Shown here: piece after piece, positions 35,901-44,115 of the stretch | How positions within the stretch are numbered: the stretch's first letter is position 1 | Layout: the number at the start of each line of letters is the position of its first letter | Assembly: GCA_004193285.1 (NCBI GenBank) | Contig: SECP01000044.1 | Coordinates: 1 to 64,000 of the forward strand | Reading direction: 5' to 3' | Origin: Myxococcales bacterium | GTDB taxonomy: Bacteria > Myxococcota_A > Polyangia > Polyangiales > Polyangiaceae | DNA length: 64,000 nt | Translations under genes and position numbers: made by a program | Notes under the pieces: model-generated | What the model saw: only the letters and a program-made list of their open reading frames with translations | The model's database searches: none | What the model was told of the DNA's origin: nothing

Positions 35901-37904
35901 GACGGCACCTCGGCGTCCTTCACGCTCGCGCTTCAGACGCAGCCGACCGCGGAGGTGAAAGTCGCGGTCAGCAGCACGCGGCAAAGCGAGGCCACCGTGA
36001 ACCCGACCTCGGTGACGTTCACTCAGGCGAACTGGGCCTCGCCGCAGAAAATTACGGTCACCGGCGTGAACGATGACATGCAAGACGGCGATCAGCCGGT
36101 GCGCATCGACATCGCCGCCGCCACCAGCACGGACGCGCTCTACAAGGGAATGGACGCGGCAGACGTCACCGTCAATAACCGCGACAACGACACCGCCGAG
36201 ATCCAGGTCGTTCAGATCTCCAGTCGCACCAGCGAGTCCGGCGCGACCGCTACCTTCAGCGTCGCGCTAAGAACGCAGCCTTCGGGCGGCGCCACCGTGT
36301 CGCTCTCGCTCGCGAGCAGCAACGAAACGGAGGGCACGCTCAGCGCGGCCGCCCTGACCTTCACGGACGTGAATTGGAAGTCGCCACAGCTGGTAACGGT
36401 CACCGGCATCGAGGACGACAGCACCGCGGATGGTGACCAGCCCTTTTCGGTCAGCTTCGGCGCCTCCAAGAGCGCGGACAAGAACTACAGCGGAAAGACG
36501 CCGCTGCCGCTCTCCTTCACCAACCTGGACAACGACAGCCCCGGCATCGTGGTCAGCCCGCTCACGGGCGAAACGAGTGAAGACCTCGAGCAGATGTCGT
36601 TCACGGTCGTGCTGCAGTCCAAGCCCAAGGCAGACGTGAAGATACCCGTCGCGAGCACGGACGAGACCGAGGGCAAGGCGAGCACCTCCCTCCTCACGTT
36701 TACCAGCGCCAACTGGAGCGCGAAGCAAACCGTGACCGTCACCGGCGTGGACGACGTAGAGCACGACGGCTCTCCCAACTACAAGGTGACGCTCGGCGCG
36801 CCCACGAGCACGGACAAGGGCTACGCCCAACTGGAGCCTGACGACGTGAGCCTCGTCAACGTGGACAACGACATCCCTGGCTTCGTGGTGAGCCTCGCGG
36901 AGGGCAACACGACGGAGGCGGGCGCCAAGACGCGCTTCAGCATTCGCCTGCGCTCGAAGCCGAAGGGGCCGGTCACGATCCCAGTCGCCACCAGCGACGA
37001 CAACGAAGGCAGCTTGGTCGCCAAAGAGGTCGTGCTCACTGCGGACGAGTGGAACCTGCCCCATTTCGTGGATGTCTTCGGCGAGGATGACCTCGAGCAG
37101 GACGGAGACCAGCCCTACACCATCGTGACGGGCCTCTCATCGAGCCCCGACGATCCGGACTACGACAAAAAGATCGTGCCCGACGTGAGCGTGACGAACA
37201 TAGACAACGACACCGCTGGTTTCCTGGTGAGCCGCGCCAACGGGCACACCAGTGAAGCAGGCGGCAAGGCCACGTTCACGGTCGTCCTCAAGTCCAAGCC
37301 CACGGGCCCCGTCTCCATTCCCCTCGTCAGTGGCAACGAAGCCGAAGGCACCCTCGTCGTCGACAAGCTGGACTTTACCGCGGGCACTTGGAACATGGTG
37401 CAGACCGTGAGCGTGACCGGCGCGAACGACGACATCGCCGATGGCAATGTCGAGTACAAAATCTTGCTCGGCAAAGCGACGAGCACGGATCCGAACTACA
37501 CGGGCAAGGATCCGGACGACGTCACTCTCACCAATGACGACAACGACAGCGCCGCTCTGCTGGTGAGTATGCCCGCGGTGGCAACGACGGGAGAGGCCGC
37601 GACCGCGGCGACCGTCACTTTCCAAGTCGTGCTCAGCTCCAAGCCCAAGGGCAACGTCACGGTGGCGCTGACGAGCACCAACGCCTTGGAGGGAATCATC
37701 GTGACCCCCCTGACGAGCGTCCTCACGTTCACGGCCAGCAATTGGTCCATTCCTCAGGACGTGGTCGTTCAAGGGGTGAACGACGCGGAGGCAGACGGCG
37801 ACGTCGGTTACGCGATCACGGTGGGGCCACCGGAGAGCAGCGACCCTGGCTACAACACGCTGATGGCCCAAAGCGTCCAACTGCAGAACCTGGACGACGA
37901 TTGA
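32973..37904 (+). CDS. Giant lipoprotein with 14 Calx-beta-like tandem repeats
   Basis: The ATG at 32973 overlaps the upstream stop and gives a 1643-residue lipoprotein (signal MRMRCLVVALMALALGGC). The mature protein is 14 tandem repeats of about 110-115 residues. Each repeat starts with a strand such as IVVxPxxGLxTxE, passes through xATFTVxLxxxPxADVxIPLxSS and EGTVSPxxLTFTxxNWxxPQTVTVxGVDD, has DGDQxYxV, and ends VTNxDNDTAG. The acidic DxD/DND turns suggest calcium binding of the Calx-beta kind. The last repeat ends at the stop codon with no anchor. It probably forms a long, Ca-stiffened rod on the outer membrane for adhesion or matrix contact. Confidence 0.85.
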   Translation: MIGLPMRMRCLVVALMALALGGCTSLLGDFSYDEKAGRRGIQGTPDQGAIVVLPVSGLVTTEGGGKATFTVHLAQEPTAPVFIGLKSSNENEGVVSPSTLTFTKDNFAAPQMVQITGVDDLLEDGPQAYEVDTSLAISDDPFFLGLDPLDPGVTNTDNDTAGVTVTPPGGLVTSESGTEATFTIQLNKKPSADVTIPLSTDTPSEGTVAPALVTFTELNWMAPQTVTVMGVNDEVKDGARPYKVLTENATSTDAKYAGLDVPDISVTNLDNDTAGIVLTPSTGLMTYEPAIMTSLTIALSSPPTGNVVVGLSTSDTSEGKVSPTSVTFTPANWMAPQTLSVTGEDDTRVDGDQQYQVLTTILSSEDADYLTLATLPKADVTNVDNDYARIVVEPMSGLSTSEDSEAATFTVTLLSKPNGQVKVDVASQRPDEGVATPPLLTFTEENWAAPQTVTVMGVDDLVADGPQSYVVRVKPNAETADSGYLALLEQDVTLANVDNDSAGFKVNPVKGLVTTEGGGTATFTIELTSQPRASVVIPLTSSDGTEGTVSPNQLVFTTDNYKSAQTVTVRGVSDDVHDGDQPYRIVTEAPISDDAEYEKLDVPNVEVLNQDDDSAGITVEPKDKTLVTAENGQTATFTVRLNSEPKADVVLTLDSTDPAEGVASPKTLRLTPANWRAPQTVTVKGQQDSVNDGDRSYRIKFGPVQSDDADYGGDPEKLRPLDVRCSNVDDDSAFIRVINGTGLTTSEKVGSAPATFQVALGSQPKANVSIAISSSRTTEGTVSPAMLQFTPINWSSPQTVTITGVDEKVQDGPQQFFVLFAPSTSGDGDYQGILPNPSNVSVTNQDDDSAGILVKAAANLATSEPNGMATFTVELTSQPTADVTIPLASSNVKEGTVSPASLIFTAANWSAPRTVTLTGVDDKVQDGNQQYSVSVGPSTSTDAKYNPKTASDVKVVNLDDDTAAILVSSVTGTMSEDGTSASFTLALQTQPTAEVKVAVSSTRQSEATVNPTSVTFTQANWASPQKITVTGVNDDMQDGDQPVRIDIAAATSTDALYKGMDAADVTVNNRDNDTAEIQVVQISSRTSESGATATFSVALRTQPSGGATVSLSLASSNETEGTLSAAALTFTDVNWKSPQLVTVTGIEDDSTADGDQPFSVSFGASKSADKNYSGKTPLPLSFTNLDNDSPGIVVSPLTGETSEDLEQMSFTVVLQSKPKADVKIPVASTDETEGKASTSLLTFTSANWSAKQTVTVTGVDDVEHDGSPNYKVTLGAPTSTDKGYAQLEPDDVSLVNVDNDIPGFVVSLAEGNTTEAGAKTRFSIRLRSKPKGPVTIPVATSDDNEGSLVAKEVVLTADEWNLPHFVDVFGEDDLEQDGDQPYTIVTGLSSSPDDPDYDKKIVPDVSVTNIDNDTAGFLVSRANGHTSEAGGKATFTVVLKSKPTGPVSIPLVSGNEAEGTLVVDKLDFTAGTWNMVQTVSVTGANDDIADGNVEYKILLGKATSTDPNYTGKDPDDVTLTNDDNDSAALLVSMPAVATTGEAATAATVTFQVVLSSKPKGNVTVALTSTNALEGIIVTPLTSVLTFTASNWSIPQDVVVQGVNDAEADGDVGYAITVGPPESSDPGYNTLMAQSVQLQNLDDD

Positions 37905-38034
37905 TGCCTAGACGGACGTTCAAGCGCTACGCGTGCGCTACAAAAATACCATGCCCGCGGATCGAGACGAAGCGCTCCTGAGGCACTCGGATTACAGCCC
38001 AGCTCCGAAAGTAGCTACACTCCAGCCTGCAGCG

Positions 38035-39339
38035 ATGAGCGACGACCCCGGCGTCATAGATAAAGGTTGGGACGCGCTGCCCGACTACACGGACAAGCCG
38101 GGTGACGGTGAGGACGCAGTCACGGTGTCCATCTCCACTACACCTGGCGAGTGGCTGGTGAACACCACGGACGCCGTCGTCGTGCCCATGAGCATGATCG
38201 AGGTGGTGGAGGCGCTTCGGTCGCAAAAGCTGAACGAGCGCTCGCTGGTTTGGCGCGCCGGGATGCAGGAGTGGGCGCCAGTCGAGAAGGTGCCGCAGCT
38301 GATGCTTGCGGCGCGCATGCCGAGCATCATGCCGCCCCCGAGCTCGGGCCCGGCGCGGACGGCGCGCACCACCAGGCCTCCTCCCAAACCAGCGCGCTCG
38401 ACCCCGCCACCGGCAGGGGTGACGACGCTGCCTTCTTTTCCCAGCTCCGCTGCGCCGCTCGCGGCCTCGCCTTCGAGCGCGTCCGCGGTCATCCGCACGC
38501 CGTTGCCCCCGCCGCCGAGCTTTGCGGCTCGCGCTCCCGTGGGAACCGAGCCGCTGGCGAGCCGCAGGGCGACCCTGCCGTTCGGTATGCCGACGCTTGC
38601 GACGAGCGCCTCCCGGCCCACGCAGAGCAGGCCAACGCCGCGGCCCGCCTTGCCCCCGCCGGGTCCGGACGACTCCGAGGTGCTGGCCGTCTATGATCGA
38701 CCGGCCGCGACGATCAGCTTCGATTTGGTTCCAGAAGTGCCAGCGCGCACCGTCAGCGCCCCTTCTCCGCTGCTGCCGCAAACCCTCGCGCCCACCACGA
38801 CGGACAACGCGCCCCGCCGCTCGCCGGTACCGCCGCCCAGGAACGCGGACCTGAGCGTCGTCGCGGCCCGTGATTTCCGGCAAGCGCAGCAGTTCTCCAA
38901 GCGCCTGATTGTGGCGTCCTCCGTGGGCTCCGCGCTCGTCGCTTCGTTGCTCACGCTGTGGCTGTCGCGCGGGGCGCCCCCTCGGCCTGCCGCCGCACCA
39001 GCGCCGCAACCCGTGCAAGCGTTGACTCAAGCCGCGCCGCCGGTCAGTCCGCCGCCACCCGCGGTGTCACCACCAGAGCCGGTCGCAACCGCGGAGGCGG
39101 CGACCCCGGAGCCCTCGGCCAAGCCCAAAGCCAAGCGCAAAGCGCGGGCTTGGCGACCGCCGGCGAAAGCCGCGCCGGCTACGGGCACGACGGACGAGCC
39201 GGCGACCACGGAGCCGAAGGCAGAGCCCAATCCGTACGACGTGCAGCTGGAGGAAGAGGCGCCCAAGACCCCGCCGCCCACTCCCAGCTTGGATCTCGAG
39301 AGCATCATTCGCGCTGAAGCGAACCAGCCGGGTTCTTGA
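38035..39339 (+). CDS. GYF_2-domain protein with proline-rich linker and membrane helix
   Basis: Residues 38-92 form a GYF_2-type domain (EWLVNTTDAVVVPMSMIEVVEALRS; SLVWRAGMQEWAPVEKVPQL), which usually binds peptides. A long Pro/Ala/Ser/Thr-rich linker follows, then a hydrophobic helix near 290-312 (LIVASSVGSALVASLLTLWL), then another Pro/Ala/Lys-rich tail. Possible starts are GTG 37933, ATG 37951 and ATG 38035. The last is chosen because the sequence before it reads like intergenic DNA, but this is uncertain. In myxobacteria this domain order is seen in gliding and regulatory proteins; nothing here proves such a role. A VOC-protein gene follows 3 nt after the stop. Confidence 0.75.
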   Translation: MSDDPGVIDKGWDALPDYTDKPGDGEDAVTVSISTTPGEWLVNTTDAVVVPMSMIEVVEALRSQKLNERSLVWRAGMQEWAPVEKVPQLMLAARMPSIMPPPSSGPARTARTTRPPPKPARSTPPPAGVTTLPSFPSSAAPLAASPSSASAVIRTPLPPPPSFAARAPVGTEPLASRRATLPFGMPTLATSASRPTQSRPTPRPALPPPGPDDSEVLAVYDRPAATISFDLVPEVPARTVSAPSPLLPQTLAPTTTDNAPRRSPVPPPRNADLSVVAARDFRQAQQFSKRLIVASSVGSALVASLLTLWLSRGAPPRPAAAPAPQPVQALTQAAPPVSPPPPAVSPPEPVATAEAATPEPSAKPKAKRKARAWRPPAKAAPATGTTDEPATTEPKAEPNPYDVQLEEEAPKTPPPTPSLDLESIIRAEANQPGS

Positions 39340-39342
39340 CGG

Positions 39343-39720
39343 ATGATCTTGCGGCTCGACCACATCAACGTGCGAACGGCGAACCTCGCGGGGCTCGTCC
39401 AATTTTACACGGAGGTGCTCGGCATGTCCGAAGGCGAGCGGCCGCCGCTGGGCTTCTCCGGGGCCTGGCTGTATGCCGGAGGCGCGCCCGTCATTCATCT
39501 CGTGGAGGTCGCGGAGCCGCCGAAGCCAGAGGGCGCGCTACGGCTCGAGCACTTCGCGTTCGCGGCGACCGGCCTCGCGGAGCTCATCACTCGCCTCCAC
39601 GCGCAAGGGGTGGACTTTCGAGAGAGTCGCCAGCCCGGCACCGGCAACGTCATCATCAATATGCATGACCCGGACGGCAACCGGCTGCACCTGGACTTTC
39701 CGGCTACCGAAGCCGGCTGA
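39343..39720 (+). CDS. VOC-family (glyoxalase/dioxygenase fold) protein
   Basis: The 125-residue protein has the paired beta-alpha-beta-beta-beta modules of the VOC fold. It opens with LRLDHINVRTANLAGLVQFYTEVLGM, has LEHFAFAATGLAELITRLHAQGVDF in the second half, and ends MHDPDGNRLHLDFPA. Candidate metal ligands are His7 and the later His and Glu positions. The specific reaction (glyoxalase, lactoylglutathione-type or resistance protein) cannot be told. It starts 3 nt after the GYF_2 gene and is convergent with the next gene. Confidence 0.88.
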   Translation: MILRLDHINVRTANLAGLVQFYTEVLGMSEGERPPLGFSGAWLYAGGAPVIHLVEVAEPPKPEGALRLEHFAFAATGLAELITRLHAQGVDFRESRQPGTGNVIINMHDPDGNRLHLDFPATEAG

Positions 39721-39723
39721 GCG

Positions 39724-42321
39724 TCACCACTCGATGCCGAGGCGCCGCACGAGGCCTTGCCCGTCTCGGGAGTCCGCCACGTAGGCGACGTTGCCGCGCA
39801 GCACCGGCGCGACCGCCGCCGCGCTGGGCGAGCCCAGGCCGAGCAAGCGCACCGGCCGCGGCGTCGAGCTCGGCCGCCACTCGAAGCCGTAGAGCTCGCC
39901 GCGGCCCTCCGACTCGACGCTCGCCAGCACTCGGCAGCCTGCGTCGCGGCACTCCAATCCAAGACCGCGCGCCGCGCCGGCCTCCAGAGGAACGACCGTG
40001 ACCGAGCCGCTCACGTCGCCGTCTTCACCGACCGTCGCCAGCCGCACGCTGGAGGGGGCGCCCTCCGTGCCCTCTTCCAGCCAGGCCAGCACGGTGGTGG
40101 ACCCGAGCGCGCTGACCCGCGCTGCAAACGAGTGCGGGCGAGTGCTCGTCAGCTGGTGCTCGGTGCCTTCCCGCGAGCCGTCCGCCTTCAAGAAAGCGCC
40201 GTAAATGTCGGCCCAGCCGGGCTCCTCCGCGCCGCGCGCGTCCGCCCACACCGCGTAGGGTTTGCCGGAGAGCTTCGTGAGGAGCAGGTCCGACGCCGCG
40301 CCCTCCGCCGTCGTCAGCCGCTGCTCCGCGCCGGCGCGCTCCAGCGCGCGGCTCACGCGCTGGGCGTAAACCTCCGCGTCACCGGTGCGCTCGTCCACCC
40401 AAGAAACTAGGTAGCCGCCTTCCACCGTGAGCGCGGCCACGTCACTCACGTCCCCGGTCTTGTGCGTGAGCATGCGCTGCTGGCCGCGCTTGCCGTCCGC
40501 GCCCAGAGCGGTGAGAAATACCTGAGGCTGCCCCTTATCCAGGCCCGTCCACGCGGCGAGCGATTCGGCGAAGCTCAAGCCGCCGAGCGAGTGGGCGCGG
40601 AGCGAGATCACCTGCTCGGAAGCCAGCGGCTTGCTGCTGTCCCCAGCGAACGCGCGCAGCGCGACGCGCGCGCGGAGCGGCTCGAGCCGGCCATCTTCCG
40701 CCGGCTTGGTCAGCTTTTGCCAAGGCGTGGTCGGATCGAAATCCGTCACGTAGCCGACGTAGCGACTTTCGCCCACGGAGGCGACGGAGATGTGCGACAG
40801 CGCGGCGGGAGCTCGCACCAAGATCTCGCTGGAGGCGACCCGTGGACGCGCCAGCGGCTCCGACTCTTCCGCTGCCGCGCGATATGGAGACTCGCGGAAG
40901 GGCAGCGGCACCGCGTAGAGCGCGGCGGGGCTGCGGCTCGGGGCGGCGAGCGCAAAGCAGCCCGAAGCGCGGCACGTGAGCCCCCAGCCCAGATCCGCCG
41001 CGCGGCCGCCCAAGGCGTCCAACAGGAGCGGCTCGGAGGTCTGCAGCTTGAGCTCGGGCGAGAGCGCCACGAAAGTCGGCACCGCGACCCTGCCCTCACA
41101 GCTGTCCTCCACCCCGCACGCGGGCGCGAGCGTGAGCGCGGCCAGGCCGCCGGCGTGAGCCGCGAGCTCCGGCGCGCTGCCATCCACCCGCGAAAAGAGC
41201 AGCCGCGCGTGGGCGCCGCTGCCTTTGCCCGCGCTGTCCAGCGCGGAGATCTCGAAGAACCGAGCGCCTTCCGGACGCTCCGCCAAGTTCTCCCAGACCA
41301 AGAACGCGGCGGCGCGCGGCGAAGCGCCCGGCACGAGCGCCAGCACGGCTTGCTCGCCGAGCGCCGGCACCGCAGCGGCGGCGGCGGCGCGTACGGCGCC
41401 GGACGCCTCCACCACCGCGGTCATCGCGCGGGGCTCCACTTGCTCGCGGTCCGACCACGCCAGCACGAACGCGTCCGACGTCCCCACCAGGTCCAGGTCC
41501 AGCGCGGCGCGTCCTCCGAGCTCCACCGTTTTTTCCGGCTTGCCACTGGGACCGAGCAGGTCCAGCGCGACCGCGCCGCTGATGCAGCCGGTCGGCCCCG
41601 GGCGAACGCTGGCGACCGCGGCTCGCCCGGCCGCGTTCGTCGCCTGCCAAACGCAAGCCTTGGAGGTGACGAGCACGGGCGCAGCTTTGCCGTCCACCGT
41701 GGCGGGGAGCGCGTACACGCTCGCCGGGTCGCCCGCCTTTGCCGCCGCCGCTTGCTCCGCCCAGAGCAGCAGCGGCTGGGCACCGGAGTGGACGAAGCCG
41801 ACCCACAGCACCCGAGCGCTGCGCTCGGCGAGCGTCGTCGGTCCCCACACCGCGGCGCCGTCCGCGCGCAGTGCGGTCAAGTCTATCGAGGTGTTTTTGG
41901 CGCCGCGCCGCGTCGTCACGACCGCGAAGCGCGGCGCCCCCGGCATTCGAGCCGAAGCCTCGCCGAAGCCTCGCACGAGCACCAGGTCCAGCTCCGCCGC
42001 CAGCGAAGCGACGCGCTGCGCGGCCGCCGGGACTCCCTTTGCGTCGATGGGCGCGACCAGCAGCTTGCGCGCGTCCCCCGCCGCCTCGGCCCAAACTGCG
42101 ACCGACGCGTCTCCGTCGCGGCCGACGTAGGGGCCGATGACGTCTGTCACTTCTGCGAAGCGATGAGCCGCGAGTGGCGGCTGGGACTTCGTGGCGCCGC
42201 GCTTGGCGCGGTCCAGCGTCACGGATGGACGATCGAGCGGAGATGTCGTTGGCAGCGGGCCACCACAGCTGAGCGCGATGGCGGCCGAGCAGCCTGTCGA
42301 GAGTAGCGAGCGGCTCCGCAC
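39724..42321 (-). CDS. Large lipoprotein of unknown function, beta-propeller-like
   Basis: The 865-residue protein starts MRSRSLLSTGCSAAIALSC, a lipoprotein signal with Cys19. The body repeats strands such as VTDVIGPYVGRDGDASVAVWAEA, FVLAWSDREQVEPRAMT, GGYLVSWVDERTGDAEVYAQRV and GKPYAVWADARGAEEPGWADIYG. The V-W-x-D-x-R-x2-G-x-x-x-I/V-Y pattern is typical of the repeating blades of propeller proteins annotated in myxobacteria as hypothetical. No catalytic motif is recognised. It diverges from the histidine kinase gene with only 34 bp between start codons. Confidence 0.72.
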   Translation of the reverse strand: MRSRSLLSTGCSAAIALSCGGPLPTTSPLDRPSVTLDRAKRGATKSQPPLAAHRFAEVTDVIGPYVGRDGDASVAVWAEAAGDARKLLVAPIDAKGVPAAAQRVASLAAELDLVLVRGFGEASARMPGAPRFAVVTTRRGAKNTSIDLTALRADGAAVWGPTTLAERSARVLWVGFVHSGAQPLLLWAEQAAAAKAGDPASVYALPATVDGKAAPVLVTSKACVWQATNAAGRAAVASVRPGPTGCISGAVALDLLGPSGKPEKTVELGGRAALDLDLVGTSDAFVLAWSDREQVEPRAMTAVVEASGAVRAAAAAAVPALGEQAVLALVPGASPRAAAFLVWENLAERPEGARFFEISALDSAGKGSGAHARLLFSRVDGSAPELAAHAGGLAALTLAPACGVEDSCEGRVAVPTFVALSPELKLQTSEPLLLDALGGRAADLGWGLTCRASGCFALAAPSRSPAALYAVPLPFRESPYRAAAEESEPLARPRVASSEILVRAPAALSHISVASVGESRYVGYVTDFDPTTPWQKLTKPAEDGRLEPLRARVALRAFAGDSSKPLASEQVISLRAHSLGGLSFAESLAAWTGLDKGQPQVFLTALGADGKRGQQRMLTHKTGDVSDVAALTVEGGYLVSWVDERTGDAEVYAQRVSRALERAGAEQRLTTAEGAASDLLLTKLSGKPYAVWADARGAEEPGWADIYGAFLKADGSREGTEHQLTSTRPHSFAARVSALGSTTVLAWLEEGTEGAPSSVRLATVGEDGDVSGSVTVVPLEAGAARGLGLECRDAGCRVLASVESEGRGELYGFEWRPSSTPRPVRLLGLGSPSAAAVAPVLRGNVAYVADSRDGQGLVRRLGIEW

Positions 42322-42355
42322 CGCGGCAGCCTAGCACTGTTGTAGGCTGCCAGTC

Positions 42356-44017
42356 GTGAGTCTGGCAGAGCGTCTTGGCCTAGCGATCTTCGCGCTGACC
42401 GTGGGCGTGCTGCTGGCGCTCGGGCTCGGCGTCCGAGAAGCGTGGCGCGTCGCGGAAGAGCGCAGCTTCGAAGCCGCTTTCACGCAAGCGCTGGTGCCGC
42501 TCGGAGACCAGCTGGCCGGCGAGATCACTCAACTGCCGGAGCTCGTGCGGCCGCTCTGCCAGGACGACCCACTGCTGGACAGCGCGCTGGTCGGCTTGGT
42601 CTCCGACGATTTGGCAGCGCGCCGCCTGCCGATCAGCCTGCGCGTGCCCAAATTGGCAAAAGCGCTGAACCTCACCGAGCTCACGGTGCTCACTTCATCC
42701 GGCGAAATCTTGGGCTCGACCTCGCCGGGCCGGGTCGGTCAGAAGAGCGCGGAGCTCGTGACCCGCGTGGCCAAAGCACCGCCGACCGCGAAGCTGGAGG
42801 GCGAGGGCAAGAACCTCACGATTTCGGCCGCGTGCGTCAAGCGCGACGAGCAGCGTACCAAGCTGTGGGTCGGCGTGCTCGCCACGCGGAATCTGGACGC
42901 AGTGCTGTCGCGGATCGGAAAGAGCTCCGGGGTGGAGCTGTCCCTGGAGGCGCCACCGCTCTCCAAGGAGCGACTGCAGCGCACGCTCTCGCTGGGTGAA
43001 AAAACGGGTATCTCGATCACCGCCGCGCGCTCACGCCGCGCGCTCCTGTCCACGGTGGAGCAGCTGGACCTCACCGTGCTGCTCATCGGCAGCGCTACCC
43101 TCGCCTCCGCCCTCCTCATCACCGTGCTGCTCTCACGTGGGCTGGCCAAGCCGGTGCGCGCGCTCGCCGAGCAGGCGCAGCGAGTGATTCACGGCGACCC
43201 GCAGCCGGTGGTCGCCACCGGCGCGAGAGAGCTGGTCGAAGCCGCGGAGGCGTTCAATCGCGCCATCGCGGACCTGGTCGCCCTGCGCAAGCGCCTCGCG
43301 GTTACCGAGCGCATCGCGGCCCGGCGCGAGATCGCCCGGCGGGTGGCGCACGAAATCAAAAATCCACTGTTGCCCATCCGCGCTTCGGTGGAGACTCTGC
43401 GCCGGCTGCGCGCCCGACAAGACCCTGCCTTCGACGAGTACTTCGACGAGGCCACGCGCACCGTGCTGGACGAGGTCGCGCGGATCAGCAACATCGTGAG
43501 CGAGTTCACGCGGTTCGCACGCCTGCCGGCGCCGCAGCCGGCGGCGTTCGACGTGGAGGAAGCGGTGCGCGCGGTCGTGCAGCTGCACGGCAGCTCCGGC
43601 GCTCCCCTCTACCTCCGCGCGGACTCGGTCCCGGAGCTCGTGGCCGACAAAGACCAGGTCGTGCAGGTGGTGACCAATCTCGTCCAAAATGCGCAGCAAG
43701 CCTTGGCGGATCGCCCCGGGGGGCGGGTGGAGGTGCGGCTCACGCGCGAACAGGACAAACTGGTGCTCGCCGTCACCGACAACGGCCCCGGTATCGCACC
43801 CGAGATGCGCGGCAGGTTGTTCGAGCCCTACGCCACCACCAAGGCGGAAGGCACCGGCCTCGGGCTCGCCATCGTCGAGCGCATCGTGGTGGAGCACGGG
43901 GGCGAGATCACCGCCGGCGACGCACCCGGGGGTGGCGCCAGCTTCGTCGTCAAGTTGCCGCTGTCCGGCCCAACCTTGCTGCCGGAGGCCCCGCGCGAAA
44001 GCGCGTTCGAGCCGTAA
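42356..44017 (+). CDS. NtrY-like membrane sensor histidine kinase with HAMP domain
   Basis: The GTG at 42356 begins a 553-residue sensor kinase. TM1 is at about 5-27, followed by a periplasmic sensor of about 200 residues, then TM2 (LTVLLIGSATLASALLITVLL) at about 233-255. A HAMP segment follows (RGLAKPVRALAEQAQRVIHGD). The HisKA domain has the phosphorylated His332 in RRVAHEIKNPLLPIRASVE. The HATPase has the N box (TNLVQNAQQAL), G1 (VTDNGPGIAP) and G2 (GTGLGLAIV). The HEIKNPLxPI motif is typical of the NtrY group. All catalytic motifs are intact. No response regulator lies next to it, so it is an orphan in this window. Confidence 0.92.
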   Translation: MSLAERLGLAIFALTVGVLLALGLGVREAWRVAEERSFEAAFTQALVPLGDQLAGEITQLPELVRPLCQDDPLLDSALVGLVSDDLAARRLPISLRVPKLAKALNLTELTVLTSSGEILGSTSPGRVGQKSAELVTRVAKAPPTAKLEGEGKNLTISAACVKRDEQRTKLWVGVLATRNLDAVLSRIGKSSGVELSLEAPPLSKERLQRTLSLGEKTGISITAARSRRALLSTVEQLDLTVLLIGSATLASALLITVLLSRGLAKPVRALAEQAQRVIHGDPQPVVATGARELVEAAEAFNRAIADLVALRKRLAVTERIAARREIARRVAHEIKNPLLPIRASVETLRRLRARQDPAFDEYFDEATRTVLDEVARISNIVSEFTRFARLPAPQPAAFDVEEAVRAVVQLHGSSGAPLYLRADSVPELVADKDQVVQVVTNLVQNAQQALADRPGGRVEVRLTREQDKLVLAVTDNGPGIAPEMRGRLFEPYATTKAEGTGLGLAIVERIVVEHGGEITAGDAPGGGASFVVKLPLSGPTLLPEAPRESAFEP

Positions 44018-44115
44018 ACGGGCAAGGCCCCGCCCCTTATTGAACCAGCCTGCCCCGCCCTCCGCATGCGGGCGCCAAGCCGGCCAAGACAACCGAAAAA
44101 AACTATGCTTTCGTC

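Noticed and set aside
34000-36500. Long minus-strand frames opposite the repeat lipoprotein
   Set aside because: They mirror the repeated coding sequence on the plus strand, have Arg/His/Asp-rich composition and no recognisable domain.
44062-44071. CCGCATGCGG palindrome upstream of the chemoreceptor gene
   Set aside because: Ten-base palindrome without spacer or neighbour copy; expected by chance in such DNA.
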